Assembly: GCA_031415655.1 (NCBI GenBank)
Contig: JANOSD010000169.1
Span: 1-64,000 of the forward strand
DNA from: JAKOVR01 sp031415655
Lineage (GTDB): Bacteria > Actinomycetota > Acidimicrobiia > Acidimicrobiales > Acidimicrobilacustridaceae
Length of the DNA stretch: 64,000 nucleotides
Direction: 5' to 3'
A program made the position numbers and the translations under genes. Shown here piece by piece: positions 34,614 through 43,413 of the stretch. The notes under the pieces were generated by a model. That model was given only the letters and a program-made list of their open reading frames with translations, was not told where the DNA came from and searched no databases. Position 1 is the first letter of the stretch. Every line of letters starts with the position of its first letter.

Positions 34614-37600
34614 CAGGTCCGCCGCCTCGGTACGCCGACGACCGCCGCCGCCCACGCGGCGAGAACACAAGCGCCGAACAGAACGCGATCGCCAGGATTG
34701 ACACGACTGATGCCCCGTTGAACCATCGTTGGCCCGTGAATCGAACATCGATCACCAGACGCCCACGATCGTTCACGACCCACCCGTTCATCGTGTCGGT
34801 CACCGTGGCTGACCCGACACGACGGCCGTTCACATCGGCCACCCACCCGGTGGCGAAGCTCTGTTGGAGAATCGCAATGGTGCCGTTCGGAGCGTCGGCT
34901 TCGATGCGGTATTGGGTAGGAGATATCTGCGTGGTGCTCCACGTCAAGCCGGTCGGCGGCCGGGATTTCGAAGTGAGGGCATCGGCGCTTCGAAGTTCCA
35001 ATCGATCGATGACACCATTCTCGCCGCCGTCAAACATCTGCCAGCCGGTACCGAGCCGCACCGGTTCGCAGGTCGAGAACGGCACCCTGTCGCCGGCCAA
35101 TAACTGGCGAAACGTTCCAAAGAGACGCCCCCGAACCACCTGATTCGTAAGCTCATCCACGCCGATCGTTGCCCCGATCGACTGGCACTCGTTGCGCTCG
35201 CGATCCAGGTCGATGGTTGGATTGGGCCGTCCATTCACTCGAATCTCATCGACCTTCAATCGAGTGTTCTGACCCTCCACCTCATCGATACGAACCTGCA
35301 CGGATGTTGCGGTGATCGACGGCAACGTCACTTGTCCGGCGCGGCATCCGTCGGCGCTGCCGCCGGCCGGACACGGGACATAGGCCGTCAGATCCAGTGG
35401 GAACTCCTGACCATCGGCGAGAATCGTCACCCGTTTGGGCACGGAATAGCCCGATTGCCGAGCCGATGACAAGCTGATGGAGTCGAACGTGGAGGGGCTC
35501 CCTGCGCCTCGCGTCAGGGTCAGGATCTCGCCCGCTTTCGCCGGTGCGACCCAGGACGTGGACGGATCGCCGTCGACCGCATACCCGCCCCAGTTCCCCG
35601 GTTGGTCCTGCAGCCAACGCGATCCCGATGCGGCGATTGGCTGGTCCACCAGTCGGTTGATTCCGACATCCGAGGTCGACCTCCCGACAACGAGGTCGCC
35701 ATCGCCAACAAACGACCGCTCGTTCAACACCAGGAAACGCCGACGAAGCGACGTCTCTTCATCCACCGGACCACTGCCCGGCTCTCGCAGGAACAGGAAG
35801 TTGAACGGAGCTCGGCGAGCCAACTCTCCAACGTCCGGCCGCTGCGTGGCCAGAAGCTGAAGGTCGCTCGGCGTTTGTACGAACTCACGGAGTTCGATGC
35901 CTGGGAACCGGACGTCGGCGAGGCTGACCGCGGCGGCGGATGGATCGACCTTCGCGATCTCGATCACGATCAACGAAGTGAGCCGCTCGGTGAAATCGAC
36001 CTTGACCCGACGCAGATTTGTGCCCGGAACCAGCGGCGCATTTCGGAGGCTGATGGGCACCCGAGACTTGTCGCTGAACGACAACCGGAGCTCCTCGATC
36101 CCGCCGGCCCCCGTGCCACTCGTTCCGGTATCAGGCACATCAATCGTGACCGACGAAACCTTCTGTGGATCGTTCAGAATCACTCGGAAGCTCCGCTGCT
36201 CCGGCAGCTCGCTCTTTCGAATCGTCCATGTCGTGGCAGGATTGCCATCGAATACGTTGGCGGGCCGATACCAGGGCTGCGAGCCATCGGTAGTTCGAGC
36301 CGGGCCCGTAAGCTCGATCTGTTCAGCGTCACGGAACCACGCCACCGATTCGCTTCCAGGAGTCCTGAAAAGCGGACTCACGAGTCGACCATCGAGCGGT
36401 TGTTTGTCGGCGAGCAAGTAGCTGTAGTCGGGCTCGTAGGACAACACCACCCGAAGCCGACGCCGATTGCTATCCGTGACGAAGACCGGACTCCCCGCCG
36501 CCAACGCCTGGCGAAGGTCGTCGGGGGCGGTGGCGCCGGTGTACGTGACCGGCGCGTCTCCGTTGAGATAACCACCCAAGGCCAGCCCGCCCCACGCGGC
36601 ACCGTCCCCAGCCACGAGCATTGGTGCTTGCGGGCTGACCAAACGGGCAAAATCGGACCCCGGTTGACGAAGTTCGAAGATCTCTACCGGCGGCAACATG
36701 CGTTCATTGATGGCATCCGCAGACTCGTCTCCATCGGCAACGGTGTTCTCCCCCGGACGACCGAAGGTGGATACGCGCGACAGCTCACTGTCAGAACGCA
36801 ACCCTGCATAGGCCGATGGCCGCGGACGTTTCATGGCTCGCCAATCAAGATCGTTGCGTACCAAGACGTACCGGATGCCGAGTCGCCGCAGCGTCGGTGC
36901 CATAGTGCCGACGCGGTACGCGGGATCGGCGGCGTCGAAGGAGACGGTCTCGACGAGGTTGGCGGCTTGAGGTGTCGACAACGGCACGCCAGTAGCGACC
37001 GTGTGTGGACGCGCCAGTAAAGAGTCGAAGATGTCATCACCAACCCACCCCCACCGATACCGGGTTCGGCTCGACATCGGGAGCAAAAGAACCCGGTCGG
37101 CGCCGGGTTGGGCATCAAGCCAGCCAAAAGCCTCAGACCAATACTCCGGCACATCACGAAACTGTTGGGTGTCGTTATACAGGTTGCCGGACCAGAAGGG
37201 GAACGCCGAAACGAACATCGCCACAAACGCCACCACAACGGGTACCGATGCCAACTGCACGTCAATACGCAAGATCCGCCTCGCCGATGCAGCTACCCCG
37301 TAGCCGAACAACGCCGCCACACCTATCGCCAGCCCCGACCCAGCTTTGTAGGTATTGCGGAAAGCCCCCAGTCCCGGGGCGTTGAGAGCATCGAGCAACA
37401 AACGACCCAGCGGCGACCTCGACTCTCCAGCTAACGGTCCCAACTCCGACACGTAGCCCCCCACAAGGATCGCAAGGGAGAAAAGTGCGCAGCCCGCATA
37501 GAGCAGGCGTGGTCGCCACCGACTCAGCCATACCGTGAGCACGGCGACCAGGAATGGCACGAACGTGCAAAGGATGACCCAGGGGTTGTCGAAATAGCTC

Positions 37601-38502
37601 ACGAACTGTGGCTTCAATAGCTGCCCACTATCTCGGAAATAGGAAAGCCAATTGCCAAGGCCCCGAGCGGCTTCGGGCCAGCTCGACACCCGAAAAGAGA
37701 TCTCGGCTCGTTCGGTGTCGTTGAGTCGCTGGGTGTAGGCGCCAAGGCCGACGTAGATCTTGGCCAAAACCATGGCCGAGACCAGAAAAGTCAAGATGCC
37801 GGCGCCAAGGTTCCAACCCAGAAAACGCCGGAAGGTGACTGATCGATCGATAAAAAGCAAGTACAAAGAGACGGGAATCAACGGGACCAGTGCATACACA
37901 AGACCGGGCGTGTCCACGTTGCCCGGGGTGAACACCAAAAGGGCAAACACCCCCGCCCACTTCCACGGTCGATCTGACGTGAGACCTCTCCAGAACGCGA
38001 CGATCAGCCAAGGGGCGAGCGCCACTTGAACATAGAGATTCGAGAATGGAGTGAGAAAGGTCGCGGTGTAGGCACCGAAGGCGAAGGTCAATCCGGCCAC
38101 GATGTGCTCGAGAGATCGTTTCGGGCGCGTGAGCCGCAACACCTCGGTCATCCCGATACCGCCCAAGGCCAACAGAAGGGCGTGCCACACCTTTTGGGCG
38201 ACGATCGGGTTGGCCCCGAGCGACCGGAATACGACGAGTGGCAACGTTCCCGCCGGCCAGAAGTCCTCTCGGACACGGCCAAGACCACGAGATCCGTCCC
38301 ATACGCTCAGCGATCGGGCGACTCGCCGCGCCGGGTTGAAGAATTGTTCGAGACGGTTGTCGCCGACGTAACTGCCGGCGGCGTTGGTGAGGGTCGCGAG
38401 TAGGCCCAATCCGACGAACAGCAACACCGTCGGCGTGCCGCTTCGGGTGTACCACGCCCAGAGGCGTGCCCCACGTCCGGGTGGCGGTGACGACGCGGTC
38501 AC
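34606..38502 (-). CDS. AftD-like alpha-(1->3)-arabinofuranosyltransferase (DUF3367 family)
   Basis: This very large protein (1298 residues) has an N-terminal GT-C membrane domain with about ten helices (residues 10-440). The outside loop GSYVGDNRLEQFFNP matches the Asp-bearing loop (GDNRPD-like) of AftD. Extracellular regions include beta-sandwich-like, discoidin/carbohydrate-binding-type sequence (PATTWTIRKSELPEQ, DPSTSWVAPAKAG), and a last membrane helix lies near the C-terminus. AftD adds alpha-1,3 branches in mycobacterial arabinan using decaprenyl-phospho-arabinose. Whether this organism has arabinan is unknown. GTG 38502 overlaps the preceding gene's stop (GTGA); an extended frame upstream to 38610 is not needed. 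Confidence 0.87.
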   Translation of the reverse strand: MTASSPPPGRGARLWAWYTRSGTPTVLLFVGLGLLATLTNAAGSYVGDNRLEQFFNPARRVARSLSVWDGSRGLGRVREDFWPAGTLPLVVFRSLGANPIVAQKVWHALLLALGGIGMTEVLRLTRPKRSLEHIVAGLTFAFGAYTATFLTPFSNLYVQVALAPWLIVAFWRGLTSDRPWKWAGVFALLVFTPGNVDTPGLVYALVPLIPVSLYLLFIDRSVTFRRFLGWNLGAGILTFLVSAMVLAKIYVGLGAYTQRLNDTERAEISFRVSSWPEAARGLGNWLSYFRDSGQLLKPQFVSYFDNPWVILCTFVPFLVAVLTVWLSRWRPRLLYAGCALFSLAILVGGYVSELGPLAGESRSPLGRLLLDALNAPGLGAFRNTYKAGSGLAIGVAALFGYGVAASARRILRIDVQLASVPVVVAFVAMFVSAFPFWSGNLYNDTQQFRDVPEYWSEAFGWLDAQPGADRVLLLPMSSRTRYRWGWVGDDIFDSLLARPHTVATGVPLSTPQAANLVETVSFDAADPAYRVGTMAPTLRRLGIRYVLVRNDLDWRAMKRPRPSAYAGLRSDSELSRVSTFGRPGENTVADGDESADAINERMLPPVEIFELRQPGSDFARLVSPQAPMLVAGDGAAWGGLALGGYLNGDAPVTYTGATAPDDLRQALAAGSPVFVTDSNRRRLRVVLSYEPDYSYLLADKQPLDGRLVSPLFRTPGSESVAWFRDAEQIELTGPARTTDGSQPWYRPANVFDGNPATTWTIRKSELPEQRSFRVILNDPQKVSSVTIDVPDTGTSGTGAGGIEELRLSFSDKSRVPISLRNAPLVPGTNLRRVKVDFTERLTSLIVIEIAKVDPSAAAVSLADVRFPGIELREFVQTPSDLQLLATQRPDVGELARRAPFNFLFLREPGSGPVDEETSLRRRFLVLNERSFVGDGDLVVGRSTSDVGINRLVDQPIAASGSRWLQDQPGNWGGYAVDGDPSTSWVAPAKAGEILTLTRGAGSPSTFDSISLSSARQSGYSVPKRVTILADGQEFPLDLTAYVPCPAGGSADGCRAGQVTLPSITATSVQVRIDEVEGQNTRLKVDEIRVNGRPNPTIDLDRERNECQSIGATIGVDELTNQVVRGRLFGTFRQLLAGDRVPFSTCEPVRLGTGWQMFDGGENGVIDRLELRSADALTSKSRPPTGLTWSTTQISPTQYRIEADAPNGTIAILQQSFATGWVADVNGRRVGSATVTDTMNGWVVNDRGRLVIDVRFTGQRWFNGASVVSILAIAFCSALVFSPRGRRRSSAYRGGGPDG

Positions 38503-39794
38503 GCCCGCCGATCGAATCTTTTGAATCGGAGCACAGGTCGTTCCAATCCGTGCCAACTCGCCGCCGCGGTGACCATCGTGAACACCACTACGGCGCCCAA
38601 CAAGGGCCAAAAGGATGTTCCCACCGCTTCTTGTACGGCTCGACGAGGCCCGGCAAGTGCCGCCCGAACGTTGTCCCCGACCGCACCGAACCCACCGGAG
38701 TTTGCCTCCTTTCGGCCCTCACCCTTGCTCCAATCAAGCCAAATCTTGTGCCAAAGGTAGATCCCAAAGGAAACGGTGCCGAGGTACGCCGGGACCCGAG
38801 ACGACATCACGGTGCGAATACGGCTCGGTCGCGATACGCCGAGCACGCCGGGGAGCAACAAGAAAAGCGCGGCAACGCCGTTGAACCCGAATCGAAGAAA
38901 CGCTTCCGAGATGTTCTCTTTTTCGGTGCCGGTAAGGGCCCCGGCGTTGGTGCCTCGAAGCAACGCGAGAATCATGTAGGTCCAGAGCGCCAGCGTCCAA
39001 CAAACCCATGGCGTCCCTGCGAGCACCCGCACCACACGCGGGAGACGATGACCGAGATCGGACCACACCACCGCCACCGCCAGCACCATACCGAGCGCGA
39101 ACCAGTCGAGATAGTTCGGCAGCCAAAGGTGGAAGTTGTCTTCCTTCGCTGTGGACAAGGGCACGACGAGGACCCGGTAGGTCCAGCAAATCCCTACGAG
39201 CGCAAGTAACCCCAAGAGTTGTGCCTGGACCCGCATGCGCGGTGATGGCGCCCGACCCGCACTCAACGAACGGATGACCACGGCGATCACCGGCAATGCC
39301 AGATAGAAGCTCACCTCGATACAGAGCGTCCACGCCACGGTCAACCCGGACGCTCCGAAGTACGGCCGGTAGCTCTGTGTGAGGGTGTAGAGGGTGATGT
39401 AGTAGTCCAACTTGGGGCTGGCCTGTGCGGTGCCGACGAGCAGCAGGAAACAGGTCAGGGCAAGCCAATATCCGGGAAAGATGCGCAACATCCGGTTCCA
39501 GTAGAACGCTGCCCATCGTGGACCCGGCTGGTCCCGGAGGTGTGCGTCGACGAACGGTCGGTACAACAAGAAGCCCGATAGAAGAAAGAACACGGCCACG
39601 CCGAAGTTGCCGAGGTTCCCGAGCATTCCCGCACCAAACGAGCCGTCCGAGGTGAGTTGCGAATACCCGGCGACGTGGTACACCACGACGCCGAGTGCGG
39701 CGAGACTACGAAATCCATCCAGCGCCGCGAAACGCCCCACGACCCGGGGTTGCGCCGCCGTTTCGGCCGAAGGCCGTTCGACGGGAACCGTCAT
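38499..39794 (-). CDS. Acyltransferase family 3 (OafA/YrhL-like) membrane protein
   Basis: This 431-residue protein has ten predicted helices and the family-3 signature near the N-terminus: RFAALDGFRSLAALGVVVYH with the catalytic-type His. AVFFLLSGFLLYRPF follows, and YWNRMLRIFPGYW carries the R-x10-H-like Arg. Such enzymes O-acylate sugars of lipopolysaccharide, capsules or macrolides. It starts at ATG 39794, which overlaps the previous stop (ATGA), and ends in a GTGA overlap with the AftD-like gene. It is therefore translationally locked into the envelope operon and may modify the same glycan. Confidence 0.9.
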   Translation of the reverse strand: MTVPVERPSAETAAQPRVVGRFAALDGFRSLAALGVVVYHVAGYSQLTSDGSFGAGMLGNLGNFGVAVFFLLSGFLLYRPFVDAHLRDQPGPRWAAFYWNRMLRIFPGYWLALTCFLLLVGTAQASPKLDYYITLYTLTQSYRPYFGASGLTVAWTLCIEVSFYLALPVIAVVIRSLSAGRAPSPRMRVQAQLLGLLALVGICWTYRVLVVPLSTAKEDNFHLWLPNYLDWFALGMVLAVAVVWSDLGHRLPRVVRVLAGTPWVCWTLALWTYMILALLRGTNAGALTGTEKENISEAFLRFGFNGVAALFLLLPGVLGVSRPSRIRTVMSSRVPAYLGTVSFGIYLWHKIWLDWSKGEGRKEANSGGFGAVGDNVRAALAGPRRAVQEAVGTSFWPLLGAVVVFTMVTAAASWHGLERPVLRFKRFDRRA

Positions 39795-40807
39795 GGGGCG
39801 GCGCTGGTGGTGCTGCTCCCGCCGCCGGTCGGCTGTGTTGGGATCACGGTGGTGGATCCACCCTCCGTTCCCGCTTTGGGTTTTGTCGTGGTGGGACCCT
39901 TGGACACGACGGTCACGCTCGGGGCGGTAAGACCCTTGCGAGCAACAAACTCCGACCAGCGGGCATCGACCACCTTTTTGCCGTCGCCATACAAGCCCGC
40001 GCCCTGCCCTTGACTCTGAAGATACGAATCGTTGATCGTGCGGATCGCCGTGCCGTTGACGAACACCGTGATCGAAGGCCCCACGAACTCCACCTTCACG
40101 GTCGCCCCTTCCTCGTATTTCACAAGGCCGATGTTGCCCACGTTTTCTGCCTTGCCGTTCTCGAACTTCCAGACGTTGAAGGTCTTGGTGGGCAGCACGG
40201 CGGTAATAGCCCAAAAGGCATTTGGTCCTCGATACCGAAACACGAGCCCCCACCCGTCGGTGAGTTTTGCCGCCTTCGCCTGCACCGAGCCGTCTCCGGC
40301 GCCAAGGTCGACAACCGCAATATTGCGGGGACCCTTGTCGTTTGCCGCGCTGATGTAGGCCTGGTTGCCGCCGATCCCCCACGTACCCGCGACCATCTCC
40401 CAGTCCTCTCCGGTGACGCTCTTGCCGAGACCGGAGGAACTGTCCGGCCGTTCGAACGAATCCCGTGCGGCCGGCGCGTCCTGGCTGCTCGCTCCACCCG
40501 TTCCGCCCTTGTCGGGGCCGCTCCCGGTGGTGGTCGCCGGATCAGCTTTGCGGCCGTTCACCATCACCATCGCCCCGACCCCAACGATCGCGAGCACGAC
40601 CGCTATGGCAATGAGGAGCTTCCAGCTCAGGATCGAATCAGCGTCGTCCCAATCGTCCGGCGCCGGAGCGACTGCGGTTGGAACGGCCATTGGGTTGGAG
40701 GCGCCCGCTGAAGCAGGAATGGGTATCGGTCGAGCGGCCACGAGGGCGCCTTCGACGGCCAGAGCATTCGAGGGGGCGGAGGGCGAGCTGGGTGTGGGTT
40801 CGGTCAT
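39791..40807 (-). CDS. Single-pass membrane protein with extracytoplasmic beta-sandwich (concanavalin A-like) domain
   Basis: This 338-residue protein has a Pro/Ala-rich cytoplasmic N-terminus, one membrane helix (about 62-85, LLIAIAVVLAIVGVGAMVMV), a Gly/Ser linker and an outside domain of about 180 residues. That domain (DSFERPDSSSGLG... WGLVFRYRGPNAFWAI... VEFVGPSITVFVNGTAI) has the pattern of concanavalin A-like/DUF1080-type glycan-binding folds. The C-terminus is Thr/Pro/Ser-rich. It probably binds sugars or acts as a scaffold in envelope assembly. It overlaps the acyltransferase gene by 4 bp (ATGA). Function unknown. Confidence 0.72.
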   Translation of the reverse strand: MTEPTPSSPSAPSNALAVEGALVAARPIPIPASAGASNPMAVPTAVAPAPDDWDDADSILSWKLLIAIAVVLAIVGVGAMVMVNGRKADPATTTGSGPDKGGTGGASSQDAPAARDSFERPDSSSGLGKSVTGEDWEMVAGTWGIGGNQAYISAANDKGPRNIAVVDLGAGDGSVQAKAAKLTDGWGLVFRYRGPNAFWAITAVLPTKTFNVWKFENGKAENVGNIGLVKYEEGATVKVEFVGPSITVFVNGTAIRTINDSYLQSQGQGAGLYGDGKKVVDARWSEFVARKGLTAPSVTVVSKGPTTTKPKAGTEGGSTTVIPTQPTGGGSSTTSAAP

Positions 40808-40878
40808 ACCTGATTCACGAGACGTCGGGGACCCACGGGGACGCAAGTGGGGTCCACAAGGAGCAAAAGGACCGAGCG

Positions 40879-42288
40879 TCAGTCGGCCGCAGGGTCGTGC
40901 GAAGGCGCGGCGAAACCTACCAGATCGGCTTGCTTCCTCCCGGTCATCCCAAGCGTGACGGCCACGGCGATGGCCGCCGCGATCACGTTCCCGAGAAGCC
41001 ACCCGTTGGCCGCTCCGGCACTACCGCTGCGCGATACAAGCACCGCACTCGGAACGATCGTGCAGATCGCAAAGCTCAAGGTGATCGCCACTGTGGCGAC
41101 GCCTCGTTCCCGTACGCGCACGTAGGCCAGACAGATCGCGGTGACCGCCCACGGCACGCCCGCTGCCACGAGGCGAGGAAGCACGCGGGCGGTGTCGGGG
41201 TATTTCTCCCCGAAAAGAATCGTCGTGCCGAGCTCAGCGAAGACGAAGGCACCGACCGACAACGCCCCCATGATTCCCACGGCCACGAGCAATCCGGTGC
41301 GGACTTGCCGGTGGAGGCGAGCACCGTGGGCGACTCGCTCCTCGTCCCGACTGCCTTCGGCCAACACCACCTGCCCGATGACGTAGGGGACCAAAAACAC
41401 CACGGTCGTAATGGTCCAGGCCAGATAGAACTGGGCGTAGACGTCTTTGTCGAGTTGCGTTGACACAAAGAGCGGAATGAGAAACGTCGGCCCTTGCGAC
41501 GCTAGGAGACCCAGATAGTTGACCGACGCGAACCGGAAGGCAGGCCAGGTTTCGGGCGGGATCGGCACCAACGGCACCCGGTCACCGGCCGGCGTCGCAT
41601 ACCGCAACACCACCACGCCGATCACCCCGGAAACTGCGGGGAGCCCTGCCATGATGACGAACAACCCGAACGGGTCGGCAGCCAACTGGTCGAACCACAA
41701 CAGTGGGATGCGGAGCGCGGCGACGAATACGACCCGAAGGAAAACCCAGCGCCACAGTCGCAACGTCACCAGTCGGACTTCCACCAAGACCGCCATCGAC
41801 TGCCCGACCACAAGCATGGGGAAGGCCGCGAACGCCAGTCCCCCCCGTTCCCGCATGACCGCCAGAAACTCACCCGAACGATCGGGACGAAGCAGTATCG
41901 CCGCACTCACGACGGCTGCAGCGACGACGATCGAGGTGATCGCGGTGTAGATCACCGCCAGGTTGAACAGAGCTCGCGCCGAACTCGTCGCCCCGACACA
42001 GAACCGGGCGACGGCTACCGGTAACCCCATCGAGGTGACGTAATTGGTGAACAGGAAGATGGCGAAGAGCCCCGATGCGAGGCCAATGTTGCCCCGGGAA
42101 GTGAACTTTGCCGCCAGCGACCAGTAGGCCATGCCTCCGACCGCAGTGACCGCCACCGACGCGACCCACCAGATCGATCCCTGTGCGACCTCGCCGTCAC
42201 CGGTCCGTACGACATTGAACTCCGGCTCCGGCGACGACGGAAATCCCGACCCGTCACCGCCGTCTCCGACCACAACCGTGCCGATCAC
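40879..42288 (-). CDS. Oligosaccharide flippase-like membrane protein (MOP/Wzx type)
   Basis: This 469-residue protein has about 12-14 hydrophobic helices in the MOP-superfamily style. The Gly-rich first segment GSIWWVASVAVTAVGGMAYWSLAAKF leads to LASGLFAIFLFTNYVTSMGLPVAVARF, which resembles polysaccharide transporters. This would move lipid-linked sugar repeat units across the membrane. It fits the neighbouring glycosyl- and acyltransferases. It lies 71 bp upstream of the next gene in the operon. Confidence 0.78.
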   Translation of the reverse strand: MIGTVVVGDGGDGSGFPSSPEPEFNVVRTGDGEVAQGSIWWVASVAVTAVGGMAYWSLAAKFTSRGNIGLASGLFAIFLFTNYVTSMGLPVAVARFCVGATSSARALFNLAVIYTAITSIVVAAAVVSAAILLRPDRSGEFLAVMRERGGLAFAAFPMLVVGQSMAVLVEVRLVTLRLWRWVFLRVVFVAALRIPLLWFDQLAADPFGLFVIMAGLPAVSGVIGVVVLRYATPAGDRVPLVPIPPETWPAFRFASVNYLGLLASQGPTFLIPLFVSTQLDKDVYAQFYLAWTITTVVFLVPYVIGQVVLAEGSRDEERVAHGARLHRQVRTGLLVAVGIMGALSVGAFVFAELGTTILFGEKYPDTARVLPRLVAAGVPWAVTAICLAYVRVRERGVATVAITLSFAICTIVPSAVLVSRSGSAGAANGWLLGNVIAAAIAVAVTLGMTGRKQADLVGFAAPSHDPAAD

Positions 42289-42421
42289 GCTGGTCCGCGC
42301 ACTGGCGACGACACCGGCCCGCAGGTCGCTCTGGCCCTATCGCTCATGGCCGGCGTGGGAGACGTGGGAGGCGTGGCGCGCCGAACAGGATGCCGAACGC
42401 GACACCGAACCGGAATTTTGG

Positions 42422-43204
42422 TCAATAGGGCCACCGGCCGTCGCCGCCGAGGAGCCGGGTCAGCGGCGCCAACTTGGCCTGGATAAGCACCTTGATCAGC
42501 AGGTTTCGGGCGAAGTACGGAAGCTCCAACAACTGCCGAAACGCATTGGCAAGTCGGTCGGCCGGCGTCAGGTCAACCCGCTGATACTCCGCCATCGAGT
42601 TCGAACGGCCGACATAACGGAACTTCCCGGTGCACAACATCGTGAGGTAGATCGCCCAGGTGAGGCCCCACGCGGCGAAGGAATCGTGGATGAGCACCGT
42701 CCCCTTCAGCGGCACTCGAGGCGTCCATCGCCGGATGTCGTCGAGCGCTGGTGCATAGCGGTGCGCGCCGTCGATATACAACAACGTGATATCACCTTCC
42801 ACGTCGGCAATGGCATCGTGGCTGTACGCGCGGAGATGTCGTATGCGGTCGCGAACGCCCGCCGTCTCGAGGTTGGCCAAGAAGGTCTGGTGGTCACCTT
42901 CCGCTTCATCGGCGAAGCCCTCAAACTCGTGCGGACCACGGTCGTTGCCCCCATGCGGATCAATCGTGATGATCTCCACCCCCGATGGTGCACTCGACGC
43001 CAGCACGATGGCGGATCGCCCGTGAAAACTCCCGATCTCGACGATACGATCGTCGGCACGCAACTCGCTCGCCCGATCCCAAAGTCGGACGGCCTGGCTC
43101 CGGGTCATCCAACCCTGCACGTCGGCGATGCCCGCATACACCTGCTCGAAGGATGGAGCGTCGGGCGCGGTGCTTCGTTCGATGGGCGCAGACGTTGCGG
43201 GCAC
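42422..43204 (-). CDS. Class I SAM-dependent methyltransferase
   Basis: This 260-residue enzyme has RADDRIVEIGSFHGRSAIVLA (SAM-binding Gly loop), GVEIITIDPHGG and DITLLYIDGAHRYAPALDDI. These match the Methyltransf_24 type, often found near glycosyltransferases and in sugar O-methylation. The frame is open far upstream, but GTG 43204 (VPATSAP) has a GAGGAG site five bases before it and is chosen. It is the first gene of the leftward envelope operon. The target is probably a sugar or lipid-linked glycan, by context only. Confidence 0.83.
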   Translation of the reverse strand: MPATSAPIERSTAPDAPSFEQVYAGIADVQGWMTRSQAVRLWDRASELRADDRIVEIGSFHGRSAIVLASSAPSGVEIITIDPHGGNDRGPHEFEGFADEAEGDHQTFLANLETAGVRDRIRHLRAYSHDAIADVEGDITLLYIDGAHRYAPALDDIRRWTPRVPLKGTVLIHDSFAAWGLTWAIYLTMLCTGKFRYVGRSNSMAEYQRVDLTPADRLANAFRQLLELPYFARNLLIKVLIQAKLAPLTRLLGGDGRWPY

Positions 43205-43413
43205 ACGGACTCCTCGGGATGACACCCGGGTCAGCACGTGACGGCGGGCGGGATAATGGGTTCGAAATGGCGGCTCCGCCGAGCGTCCGTCACGGTGCCG
43301 TGGCCGGGTTCGAGAGCCCGATGAGTATACGGTTCTGGTGCCCCATCGACCGGGTACCAAAATCTTCAGCGACGCCTGCCCCGCTCGCGCCCACCCATCG
43401 CACCCTCGCCTCC

